Source of the DNA: JAJZQD01 sp021847735
GTDB taxonomy: Bacteria; Bacillota; Thermincolia; Thermincolales; UBA2595
DNA length: 24,472 nt
Direction: 5' to 3'
Assembly (NCBI GenBank): GCA_027324025.1
Contig: DAHVYW010000001.1
Coordinates: forward strand, 1 to 24,472
Part shown: positions 14,988 to 22,228 of the stretch, piece by piece
Layout of the letters: each line of letters starts with the position of its first letter
Numbering within the stretch: position 1 is the first letter of the stretch
Position numbers and translations under genes: made by a program
The notes under the pieces: model-generated
Databases searched by the model: none
What the model was told of the DNA's origin: nothing
Seen by the model: only the letters and a program-made list of their open reading frames with translations

Positions 14988-17618
14988 TTATTCTTTAACC
15001 CTTTGCTGTAAACGGTACAGTATGTTAATCGCTTCCAGCGGCGTGAGGTTTAGCAGGTCCAGGCCGGCAATTTCCTCTACCACCGGGTGCGGCAAACCAG
15101 GTTCCTCAAAGAAAGTCATCTGCATTTTGTCTGAGCCGCCGGATTTTTTCCTTGCTGCTGCTGCCTCCCGCTGACCCTTTGTCATATCCTCCGTTGATTC
15201 CAGGGTAACCAGGATTTCCTTGGCCCGTGTTAGCACTTCGTTGGGCAGCCCGGCCAGCCTGGCAACCTGAATGCCGTAACTGCGGTCAGCTCCTCCGGGG
15301 ACTATTTTGCGGAGAAAAATGATGTCCTCCCCTTTTTCCCTGACAGCTATACTGTGGTTTTGGACACCCGGGAAAATATCGGCCAGCTCAGTCAATTCAT
15401 GATAATGGGTGGCAAAGAGGGTCTTCGCCCCTATCTTTCTGGTGTCAAGGATGTATTCCGCCACCGCCCAGGCGATGCTTAAGCCGTCAAAGGTGCTGGT
15501 ACCCCTGCCAATCTCGTCTAGGATAACCAAGCTGTGGGTTGTGGCATTATTTAATATATTGGCGACCTCGTTCATCTCTACCATGAAGGTGGACTGTCCT
15601 GTAGCCAGGTCGTCCGATGCCCCAACCCTGGTGAATATCCGGTCTATTATGCCAATCTGAGCCTTTTCCGCCGGCACAAAGGAGCCTATCTGGGCTAACA
15701 GGCAGATAAGGGCCACCTGTCTCATATAGGTACTCTTCCCTGCCATGTTGGGACCGGTGATAATATCCAGCCGGTACCCAGTGCTGTCGAGATAGGTGTC
15801 GTTGGGTACGAAGGGATCGCCAGGCAGCATCTTTTCAACAACCGGATGCCGTCCTTCCTTGATTTCAATGATTTCGTTGTCATTTACCACAGGCTTTGTG
15901 TAGTTGTTTTTGATTGCCGCTTCAGCCAGGGATTGCAAAACATCCAGTTGGGCGATCAGGGCGGCGCACTTTTGCAGCCGCGGCACCTCTTCATTTATAC
16001 GGTTTCGGAGTTCACAAAATAAATCGTACTCCAGTTGAATTACCCGGTCCTCCGCTCCCAGAATGAGGTTCTCGTATTCCTTCAACTCCGGGGTGATGAA
16101 ACGTTCCGCGTTTGCCAGGGTCTGTTTCCTCATATAATCATCTGGCGCCACGGCCAGGTTTGAATTCGTTATTTCGATATAGTAGCCGAAAACCTTGTTA
16201 AAGCCTACCTTAAGGGATTTAATCCCTGTCCGTTCCTTTTCCTTAGCTTCCAGGGCCGCAATCCACCCCTTGCCTTCCCGGGAGGCTGTCCTCAAGTGGT
16301 CAACTTCCGGGTCGAACCCGGTTTTGATTATACCCCCGTCCCTTACGGACAATGGCGGCTCGTCTGCAATGGCCTTGTCTATCAGCACCACTATGTCTTC
16401 CATGCAGTCCAGGGACTCCTGTATCAATGTAAGACCGGGAGAATATACATCTTTCATTATTTCACGCAGCGCCGGGAGTATCTCCAATGAGCTTTTCAGG
16501 GCTGCCATGTCCCGGGCGTTAGCGCTGCCGTATGCTATCCTGCCGGACAGACGCTCCAGGTCATATACCCGGTCCATTAGTTTTTTCAGGTCATTTCTCA
16601 GGAAAACATTGTTAAATATTTCTTCTACGGCATCGAGGCGTTCGTTGATTTTGTCCTTGTTGAGCAAAGGCTGTTCCACCCATAATTTAATTAGCCTTGC
16701 CCCCATTGCCGTCAAAGTATGGTCAACTACCCATAGGAGGGAGCCTTTTTTCTGGTTGTCCCTGATGGTTTGGGTGAGCTCGAGATTTCTTCTTGTAGCC
16801 ATATCTAAAAGCATATAGTTGTCTGTTGTGTAGGGAACCAGTTTATTGATATGAGTTAAAGCGTTTTTCTGGGTGTCCTTCAGAAAGGCCATAATGCCCC
16901 CGGCGGCCCGGACTCCAAGCCGCATGTTTTCACACCCGAAGCCTTCCATGGAGCACGTGCCAAAGTGCTGCCGCAGGGCGCTGTAAGCGTTCTTATAGTT
17001 AAACGCCTGTTGAACATAGTAGTTGACCGACATGCCAAACCCGGTCAGTTGCGCTAAAAGTTCGCGGTGTTCCTTTATTTCATCAGGCAAAATACACTCA
17101 ACGGGTTTAAGCCGGGAAATCTCGTCAGTGAGCTTTGCCAGCGCTCTGGCACCCGTGATTTCGGTCACCCCGAAATAGCCGGTGGAAACCTCTACCACGC
17201 TTATCCCGTAACCCAGGTCGTCTTTGACAACCCCTATCAGAAAGTTGTATTTGGTTTCATCCAACATACTGCCTTCCGTAACAGTCCCGGCTGTAATTAC
17301 CCGTGTGACTTCTCTTTTTACTATGCCCTTGGCGTTACGAGGGTCTTCAACCTGTTCACAGATAGCCACCCGGTACCCTTTATCAATCAGTTTGGCGATG
17401 TAAGTTTCAGCCGCATGATAGGGCAAACCGCACATCGGGACCTTAGTGCCGTTGCCCCCGTCCCGGGCGGTAAGAGTTATTTCCAGTGCCTTGGAGGCGA
17501 TTTCGGCGTCATGAAAAAACATTTCGTAAAAGTCGCCCAGCCTGAAAAACAGGATGGCATCCGGATTTTCTTCTTTTATGGCAAGATACTGTTTCATCAT
17601 CGGAGTAACTACGGTCAA
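14988..17618 (-). CDS. mutS: MutS, DNA mismatch recognition ATPase
   Basis: MutS finds mismatches and small loops and recruits MutL. The 876-residue product has the mismatch-reading Phe-X-Glu motif FYE (30-32, in RLGDFYEMF), the connector and lever domains, Walker A GPNMAGKST (622-630), Walker B DEIGRGTSTFDG, and the helix-turn-helix C-terminus. QMTFF near the end matches the MutS beta-clamp motif (compare QLSFF types). The frame is open to 17663, but the TTG at 17618 lies 7 bases after AAGGAGG and begins TVVTPMMKQYL like other MutS proteins. It has its own promoter after the ymcA-like terminator and heads the mutS-hydantoinase-HDAC-mutL-methyltransferase-miaA-hfq run. Confidence 0.97.
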   Translation of the reverse strand: MTVVTPMMKQYLAIKEENPDAILFFRLGDFYEMFFHDAEIASKALEITLTARDGGNGTKVPMCGLPYHAAETYIAKLIDKGYRVAICEQVEDPRNAKGIVKREVTRVITAGTVTEGSMLDETKYNFLIGVVKDDLGYGISVVEVSTGYFGVTEITGARALAKLTDEISRLKPVECILPDEIKEHRELLAQLTGFGMSVNYYVQQAFNYKNAYSALRQHFGTCSMEGFGCENMRLGVRAAGGIMAFLKDTQKNALTHINKLVPYTTDNYMLLDMATRRNLELTQTIRDNQKKGSLLWVVDHTLTAMGARLIKLWVEQPLLNKDKINERLDAVEEIFNNVFLRNDLKKLMDRVYDLERLSGRIAYGSANARDMAALKSSLEILPALREIMKDVYSPGLTLIQESLDCMEDIVVLIDKAIADEPPLSVRDGGIIKTGFDPEVDHLRTASREGKGWIAALEAKEKERTGIKSLKVGFNKVFGYYIEITNSNLAVAPDDYMRKQTLANAERFITPELKEYENLILGAEDRVIQLEYDLFCELRNRINEEVPRLQKCAALIAQLDVLQSLAEAAIKNNYTKPVVNDNEIIEIKEGRHPVVEKMLPGDPFVPNDTYLDSTGYRLDIITGPNMAGKSTYMRQVALICLLAQIGSFVPAEKAQIGIIDRIFTRVGASDDLATGQSTFMVEMNEVANILNNATTHSLVILDEIGRGTSTFDGLSIAWAVAEYILDTRKIGAKTLFATHYHELTELADIFPGVQNHSIAVREKGEDIIFLRKIVPGGADRSYGIQVARLAGLPNEVLTRAKEILVTLESTEDMTKGQREAAAARKKSGGSDKMQMTFFEEPGLPHPVVEEIAGLDLLNLTPLEAINILYRLQQRVKE

Positions 17619-17653
17619 AGGTGAGTCCTCCTTACTAAGAAACTCTTCTCTTA

Positions 17654-17682
17654 ATAATACCATAATCTGGCCCTTTGAACAA
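17654..17682 (-). promoter_or_regulatory. Promoter of the mutS operon
   Basis: Reading leftward, TTGTTC (17677-17682) and TATTAT (17654-17659) are 17 bases apart, about 35 bases before the mutS start. It lies just past the terminator of the preceding gene, so mutS and the genes below it would be a separate transcription unit. Confidence 0.6.
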
Positions 17683-17693
17683 AGTCGTAAAAT

Positions 17694-17723
17694 AAAAAGG
17701 CCTGGGGAAACCCAAGCCTTTTT
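17694..17723 (-). terminator. Terminator of the ymcA-like gene
   Basis: In the leftward RNA, AAAAAGGCUUGGG pairs with CCCAGGCCUUUUU around a four-base loop; one U-G wobble replaces the only mismatch. The U-run is part of the stem. It separates ymcA from mutS. Confidence 0.8.
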
Positions 17724-17735
17724 ACTGCATAATAT

Positions 17736-18143
17736 CTAATTACATCCGCAGGACGAACCGCATTCTGGGCCGCATTCCGGTCCACAATCCGACCCGCATC
17801 CGCAACCCTCATCACCGGAAATTGCCCTGGCAATAACGGTGTTCACACTCTTTAAAAGGTGCTCAAACTTGTCCGATGCTTCAATGTATGCCTTGATAGC
17901 CGGAATATCGTTCATCTTGCCTTCTATTTCCTGAATATCCTTTTTGTCCTCATCGCTAAGCTCATTACCGCTCATCTGGGCATTGTAGACCTGCTGCTGT
18001 TTCTTCTGAAACTCCCCGATAAGTTTCAGAGCTTCGGGGTCACTGTTCATAGCCAGTTCAGCATTCCTAACAGCTACCAGTTCATCACATTCGGCAATGG
18101 CATCGGCTAATTCACTTGCCTTTAATAAGATTTCTGCTGACAC
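17736..18143 (-). CDS. ymcA: YlbF/YmcA (RicA/RicF) family protein with cysteine-rich tail
   Basis: The 135-residue protein has the alpha-helical YlbF/YmcA fold (residues 2-110, with ELADAIAECDELVAVRNAE and the Q-rich QKKQQQVYNA helix). In Bacillus, YmcA (RicA) joins YlbF and YaaT in the Ric complex, which directs RNase Y mRNA maturation, affects sporulation, biofilm and competence, and carries [4Fe-4S] clusters. Its position between miaB and mutS matches Bacillus ymcB-ymcA-cotE-mutS, so I use ymcA; cotE is absent. The last 23 residues hold seven cysteines (CGCGSDC, two GPEC units, CGC), plausible Fe-S ligands. The GTG at 18143 follows GGAGGTGA; the frame extends to 18170 over that site. Confidence 0.78.
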   Translation of the reverse strand: MSAEILLKASELADAIAECDELVAVRNAELAMNSDPEALKLIGEFQKKQQQVYNAQMSGNELSDEDKKDIQEIEGKMNDIPAIKAYIEASDKFEHLLKSVNTVIARAISGDEGCGCGSDCGPECGPECGSSCGCN

Positions 18144-18217
18144 ATTTTCACCTCCAATTCCTCCATACAATTCGATAAAATTTTCCCAAACCCTTTTTTA
18201 TGGCCGGAATAACATTT

Positions 18218-19591
18218 TTAAACCAATTCCCCGTCCAAATGCCACGTGCCTGTGTCAGTAACCCTGACCTGTACTGTCTGACCTATCAGGCTCTTTTCCC
18301 CCTCGAACAGTACCAGCTTATTGGTCCTGGTACGGGCTTCCAGACGGTTGGGGTCAGCCTTGTTTACCCCTTCTGTCAGTACTTCATATATTTGGCCTAA
18401 CTCTAACAGGTTCTTTTCCCTGCTAATGGTATTCTGCACAGCTATCAGCTTCTGAATTCTGTATTTCTTAACTTCGTCAGGCACCTGGTCCGGCATCTCC
18501 GCAGCAGGGGTGCCGGAACGCTTGTTATATACAAAAGTAAATGCGGCGTCAAACTTTACCTTTTCAATTAAATCCAGGGTTTCAGCAAAGTCCTCATCAG
18601 TCTCCCCGGGGAAACCTATAATTAAGTCTGTCGTAATGCCCGCGCGGGGTATTTTAGCCCTGATTTTCCCGACTAGGGTCAGGTAGTCTTCCTTAGTATA
18701 ACCCCGGTTCATCTTCTTCAAAACATCGTTTCCACCAGATTGTACCGGAAGATGAAAGTGCTCACAGATTTTCTCCGAGGAGGCAATCATGTCTATCAGT
18801 TTGTCCGAAAAATCCCTGGGGTGGGAGGTCATGTACCTTATTCTGGTCAGACCGTCAACCCGGTCTACCTTTGCCAGTAAATCTGCAAAGTCCGTTTTGG
18901 GGTCAAGGTCTTTACCGTAAGAATTGACATTCTGGCCCAAAAGCATAACCTCTTTGTACCCCTGGGCAGTTAACTCTTGGACTTCCCGCACAATATCTGC
19001 CGCCAGCCTGCTCCGTTCCTTTCCCCGCACATAGGGGACGATACAGTATGTACAGAAGTTGTTGCAGCCATACATTATCGTCACATAGGCCTTAACCCCT
19101 TCCACCCTTTTGGACGGCAGGTTCTCAACTATATCCCCTTCGGTTTCCCAGACATCGACGATGGTTTTTCTCTCTTCCTTTACCCTATGGATGAGTTCTG
19201 GCAGCCGGTGGGTATTATGGGTACCGAAAATAATGTCCACGTGGGGTGCACGCCGCCTAATCTTTTCTGCCACATCAGACTGCTGGGTCATACACCCGCA
19301 AACACCCAAAATCAGCTCAGGCTTCCTACTTTTCAGAGCCTTAAGTTCCCCGATGCGGCCCCAAACTTTATTTTCGGCCGTTTCACGGACACAGCAGGTG
19401 TTAAGTAAAATAACATCGGCCTCCTCCAACACACCTGTCGGCTCATACCCCATTTCCCGCAGCATACCCGCCAGGGTCTCGGAATCCCGTTCATTCATCT
19501 GGCAGCCGAAAGTTTGGATTTGGTAGCGAAGCCGCTTCCCGTCAGGGTTTATCGATTCTCGGTTACTATTTTTTAATTCCTGTTCATTCAT
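18218..19591 (-). CDS. miaB: MiaB, tRNA-i6A37 methylthiotransferase
   Basis: This radical-SAM enzyme adds a methylthio group to i6A37 of tRNA, making ms2i6A. The 457-residue protein has the N-terminal UPF0004 domain with auxiliary-cluster cysteines Cys30, Cys66 and Cys100. The radical-SAM CxxxCxxC is CNNFCTYC (176-183), HLPVQSGGNDVLKKMNRGYT is the core segment, and a C-terminal TRAM domain follows (VLTEGVNK to the end). The length is typical. The ATG has only a distant GGAG upstream, so initiation may be modest. A terminator follows the next gene, making miaB-ymcA a likely pair. Confidence 0.96.
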   Translation of the reverse strand: MNEQELKNSNRESINPDGKRLRYQIQTFGCQMNERDSETLAGMLREMGYEPTGVLEEADVILLNTCCVRETAENKVWGRIGELKALKSRKPELILGVCGCMTQQSDVAEKIRRRAPHVDIIFGTHNTHRLPELIHRVKEERKTIVDVWETEGDIVENLPSKRVEGVKAYVTIMYGCNNFCTYCIVPYVRGKERSRLAADIVREVQELTAQGYKEVMLLGQNVNSYGKDLDPKTDFADLLAKVDRVDGLTRIRYMTSHPRDFSDKLIDMIASSEKICEHFHLPVQSGGNDVLKKMNRGYTKEDYLTLVGKIRAKIPRAGITTDLIIGFPGETDEDFAETLDLIEKVKFDAAFTFVYNKRSGTPAAEMPDQVPDEVKKYRIQKLIAVQNTISREKNLLELGQIYEVLTEGVNKADPNRLEARTRTNKLVLFEGEKSLIGQTVQVRVTDTGTWHLDGELV

Positions 19592-19657
19592 CTTCGTTAT
19601 GTCTCCACATTACGCAAATTTGCCAAGCATCTAATATTTTACCATATTGGCGGTAAA

Positions 19658-19831
19658 TTATAAATAATGTTCCAAATATAAAACGGCCAATATCGTTTTC
19701 CTCATTGACCGTTTTAAAGTAAGTTTTTTATCAATAACATCCAGGACTTCTTCGACAATATCCGATGGGGCTTTTTCTTTAAAAACAGCATTCCTGGCAG
19801 TTACGTCAAGGGACTTTACCTGTTCGCACAT
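19658..19831 (-). CDS. Unrecognised 57-residue small protein
   Basis: An ATG at 19831, 8 bases after AGAGG and 12 bases past the DUF3343 stop, opens 57 codons ending with TAA at 19658. The product starts MCEQVKSLDVTARNAVF. Its middle is acidic and helical (APSDIVEEVLDVIDKKL) and its end basic then hydrophobic (RSMRKTILAVLYLEHYL). I recognise no family. The close spacing, ribosome-binding site and protein-like composition suggest a real gene in the sulfur/selenium cassette. It is short enough to be missed by annotation with a 60-residue cutoff, and the hydrophobic end could also be an amphipathic membrane anchor. Confidence 0.5.
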   Translation of the reverse strand: MCEQVKSLDVTARNAVFKEKAPSDIVEEVLDVIDKKLTLKRSMRKTILAVLYLEHYL

Positions 19832-19843
19832 GACCAAAGCCTC

Positions 19844-20110
19844 TTATTCAAAAATTTTTTGAAACAAACCTGATTTCTTTTTGTGGAGAGTATAAACTTC
19901 ATTGTAACTAACCCTTGCCCTATCAAGCGATTCTTGAATGTAAACGAGGTCTTGCGGTGAACACATTACACACATCCCACAGTCAGCGCTTATTTCCCGT
20001 GGTATGGGTGCTATAAGAAATGGACATTCTTGATTTACTAATAATTTTTCTGCCATTAATACTTGAGTTACTCCACTGAACGTAATGTAACAACGCTTTT
20101 CCATCGTCAT
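19844..20110 (-). CDS. DUF3343 putative Se/S carrier-like protein
   Basis: The 88-residue protein matches the DUF3343 family ('putative Se/S carrier-like'), often beside YedE/YedF genes. The cysteines are in CGMCVMC (44-50). The family starts with a short beta strand (YITFSGVTQVLMAEKLL) and ends with a helix. The role is presumed delivery of persulfide- or selenide-bound sulfur; it is not demonstrated. It begins 4 bases after the TusA-like stop without a clear Shine-Dalgarno site, so translational coupling is likely. M3 (20104) is an alternative start. Confidence 0.8.
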   Translation of the reverse strand: MTMEKRCYITFSGVTQVLMAEKLLVNQECPFLIAPIPREISADCGMCVMCSPQDLVYIQESLDRARVSYNEVYTLHKKKSGLFQKIFE

Positions 20111-20114
20111 AACA

Positions 20115-20324
20115 CTATTTGAGTAATGTCATTTCAATATGGTCAACCATTTGTTCATGACTTACCGTTAGATTAAATGACTTTGCCAGTGCGGAGATGT
20201 TTTCAAATGCTGCCATATCGTCAACAAGAACTTTGAATGTAGAGTAAAGGTTTGAGTCAATCATTTTCTTTGCTAATAAAACCGGCTGTGGACAGGACAG
20301 TCCACGGGCATCAATTACTTGCAT
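20115..20324 (-). CDS. TusA-family sulfur carrier protein
   Basis: The 69-residue TusA/SirA/YedF fold protein has the persulfide cysteine in GLSCPQPV (Cys11). TusA-type proteins accept sulfur (or selenium) from cysteine desulfurase as a persulfide and pass it on for tRNA thiolation, molybdopterin, or selenium metabolism. The TusA domain stands alone; the DsrE-like half of YedF is absent. A GTG at 20333 opens the frame, but it overlaps the ribosome-binding site. The ATG at 20324, 8 bases after GGGAG, is better. It overlaps yedE by 14 bases, so the two are co-translated. Confidence 0.85.
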   Translation of the reverse strand: MQVIDARGLSCPQPVLLAKKMIDSNLYSTFKVLVDDMAAFENISALAKSFNLTVSHEQMVDHIEMTLLK

Positions 20325-21393
20325 GTGTTTCACTCCCTCGTACGTTTACTTTATTGTAGTAGATAGCAAGGCTAAGTGCCGTAATAAGTACAAAACCTGC
20401 TATAACAGCATATTGGCCATATAGTGTTACTCCTTTAGCGCTGGCAGCAATATTAAAACTGTGAGCAACAGCGGCGCCGACCATTAGGCCCAGAACTGTT
20501 ACAGCGGAATCGGTGTTTCCCTGCCCTGTCAGCACAAGTTGTCTTAATGGGCAGCCTCCAAGTAATGCTGCACTCCAACCGGCCAGGGCCAACCCTAGAA
20601 AATTCCACAGCGCTTCCGTATGAGCAATCGGTTGACCGGTAAACCCAAGTTTGAAGTTGCCCATCACTAAACTACCCACCATGGTGACCAGTACAATCAC
20701 AAAAAAGCCTAAAATCAAATTAAAGTTTCGGAACAAGATTAAATCTCTAATTCCACCGGCCATACAAAATCTTGATCTCTGAGCAATAACCCCAACAACC
20801 AAACCTGCCGCCAAAGATATTAAAACAGGAGCATGCATTGAGCCAGGGCCTGTTTTGCTATAATAAAACAATGAAGGTATTATCAGAAATATAACAAGTA
20901 TTATCAATGCTATATTTGGTAAGATGGCTCCTGTCCATCTTGGTTCATTCGATGCTTTTCCCATACTAAAGCCAAATTTTATAAAAAGTGTGCCGACACC
21001 AACACCGGCGAACAATCCCAAGAAACCTACGAATGCATTGAGGTCACCTGCACCTAATCTCAGTGCAACCCTTAAAGGGCAACCAAGAAATATCAACATT
21101 CCAATCATCATGAGAAAACCCAAAATAAACCGCATAATTCGATTAGAGCCTCCGGTAGCCTTATACTCTTTCGTTCCAACTGAAACTCCAAAAGCACCCA
21201 AAACAATCCCGAGGATTTCCGGCCTTATGTACTGTACCAATTTGGCCTTATGTAATCCAAGTCCCCCTACTGTATCCCGGAGGAAGCATGCAATACAGAG
21301 ACCCATGTTTGGCGGATTACCGAATTGGGTCAAAATTAGGGCAAAAACTCCAATAATAAGTCCAGTCAGAAGTATTCCACCTCTGTTACCCAT
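20311..21393 (-). CDS. yedE: YedE family (YeeE/YedE) sulfur/selenium membrane transporter
   Basis: The 360-residue polytopic membrane protein shows the duplicated YeeE/YedE (DUF395) pattern: each half has a cysteine-containing loop and a GCPLR motif. The first half has GLCIACFLRD (31-40) and GCPLRVALRLGAGD. The second has RFCMAGGIRD and GGCPLRQLVLTGQGN. YeeE homologues import thiosulfate; YedE-type proteins are proposed to handle selenium or sulfur species. Roughly 9-10 hydrophobic helices are visible. The start is ATG after AAGGGTGA. It is the first gene of the cassette with TusA and DUF3343, so the transporter may load sulfur onto these carriers. Confidence 0.88.
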   Translation of the reverse strand: MGNRGGILLTGLIIGVFALILTQFGNPPNMGLCIACFLRDTVGGLGLHKAKLVQYIRPEILGIVLGAFGVSVGTKEYKATGGSNRIMRFILGFLMMIGMLIFLGCPLRVALRLGAGDLNAFVGFLGLFAGVGVGTLFIKFGFSMGKASNEPRWTGAILPNIALIILVIFLIIPSLFYYSKTGPGSMHAPVLISLAAGLVVGVIAQRSRFCMAGGIRDLILFRNFNLILGFFVIVLVTMVGSLVMGNFKLGFTGQPIAHTEALWNFLGLALAGWSAALLGGCPLRQLVLTGQGNTDSAVTVLGLMVGAAVAHSFNIAASAKGVTLYGQYAVIAGFVLITALSLAIYYNKVNVRGSETHASN

Positions 21394-21493
21394 GTTTGGT
21401 CACCCTTTCCATATTTTATCAACCTTTTTTCTATTATTTATACTATGCTATGACATAAATATCCTTTATAGTTCTGATTCTGTTTTTTTATTG

Positions 21494-21562
21494 TTATCTC
21501 CAACTTAATAAATTTTCTTTATTCATCTAAGTTTCCTCCGTGGAAAATCTTTTCTTATTATA
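21494..21562 (-). promoter_or_regulatory. yedE leader: -10 element and 10-codon uORF
   Basis: TATAAT lies at 21557-21562 (leftward); the -35 17 bases away is only TTCTTT. Below it, GGAGG is followed 8 bases later by an ATG (21526) opening MNKENLLSWR and a TAA at 21494-21496. The Shine-Dalgarno site is better than that of many real genes here. The yedE start is about 100 bases further on. It may be a translated leader peptide; no attenuator hairpin is evident. Confidence 0.35.
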
Positions 21563-21676
21563 GCACAGTGGAATAGCAAAAAGAATAATCTCAAGATGTT
21601 TACTGCCTTCCAGATACATGATTCGACCTGTATACAACCATAATATAACTATCAATCTTACTGAGAAGGTGATAAA

Positions 21677-22000
21677 ATGTTCAAGCGTCTACTTTCTATG
21701 TTTCTAGTAATGGGTGCTACGGCGAAAGCAGTAGATATGAGAGACAAACATTACTTTGGGCATACTTCTCCTACTTATGGTCCACCGTTTAGTATGATGA
21801 AAGCATTTGGCGTTCACTACCTAAAAGCGGGAGAAAACATCGCTTAAGGTTACCGGACACCGGAAACTGTCGTGAACGGGTGGATGAAAAGCCCCGGTCA
21901 TCGAGCCAATATCTTAAGTACTAAATATGGCAAGATTGGTGTCGGATTTGCAAAGGAAGGCAAATCCGCTGCATACTGGGTCCAATGGTTTACAAATTAA
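21677..22000 (+). pseudogene. CAP-domain (SCP/PR1, YkwD-like) secreted protein, broken
   Basis: One frame encodes MFKRLLSMFLVMGATAKAVD, then the CAP-domain core HYFGHTSPTYGPPFSMMKAFG, GENIA, a TAA stop at 21845-21847, and continues in frame with GYRTPETVVNGWMKSPGHR, NILSTKYGKIGVGFA and WVQWFTN to a stop at 21998. CAP proteins are extracellular; YkwD-type ones occur on spores and cell walls. Here a start (RBS AAGGTGA) and signal-peptide-like segment run straight into the middle of the domain. The usual first helices with LLNxERAxxGLxPL are missing, so an internal deletion and a nonsense codon have both occurred. A weak promoter (TTCGAC 21622-21627, TATAAC 21644-21649) remains upstream. Confidence 0.8.
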
Positions 22001-22112
22001 CATTAAACAATAATAAATTAGGTGACCAACGCTTATTCAAACCAGGTAATTTAACTCAGGAAATAAATTAACCGCAGGAATTAAGGTTGTCCCGGAAGAA
22101 ATGACGGCCTCT

Positions 22113-22179
22113 CCTGTTTTTATAAAAACAGGAAATGAAGAGGCAGGTGTGTCAGGAATATACCTGCCTCTTCATTTCC
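22113..22179. terminator. Two nested palindromes, likely bidirectional terminator
   Basis: CCTGTTTTTATAAAAACAGG (22113-22132) is a perfect 20-base palindrome. Its last two bases begin an 18-bp perfect stem: arm 22131-22148 pairs with 22162-22179 around a 13-base loop. Leftward, the stem is followed by TGTTTTTA; rightward by CTTTTG. It lies between the CAP pseudogene and the convergent chemoreceptor gene. Confidence 0.7.
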
Positions 22180-22198
22180 CTTTTGCGAAAACCGAAGA

Positions 22199-22218
22199 GG
22201 CTGTCTTTTAAGACAGCC
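22199..22218 (-). terminator. Chemoreceptor gene terminator hairpin
   Basis: GGCTGTCT and AGACAGCC form an 8-bp stem with a four-base loop, 10 bases past the chemoreceptor stop. It is followed leftward by a T-rich stretch (TCTTCGGTTTT). Confidence 0.65.
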
Positions 22219-22228
22219 CCGTTGAGTT

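Noticed and set aside
17748..17800. Tandem repeat in DNA at the ymcA tail
   Set aside because: The short repeat is explained by the repeated GPEC codons and is not a separate element.
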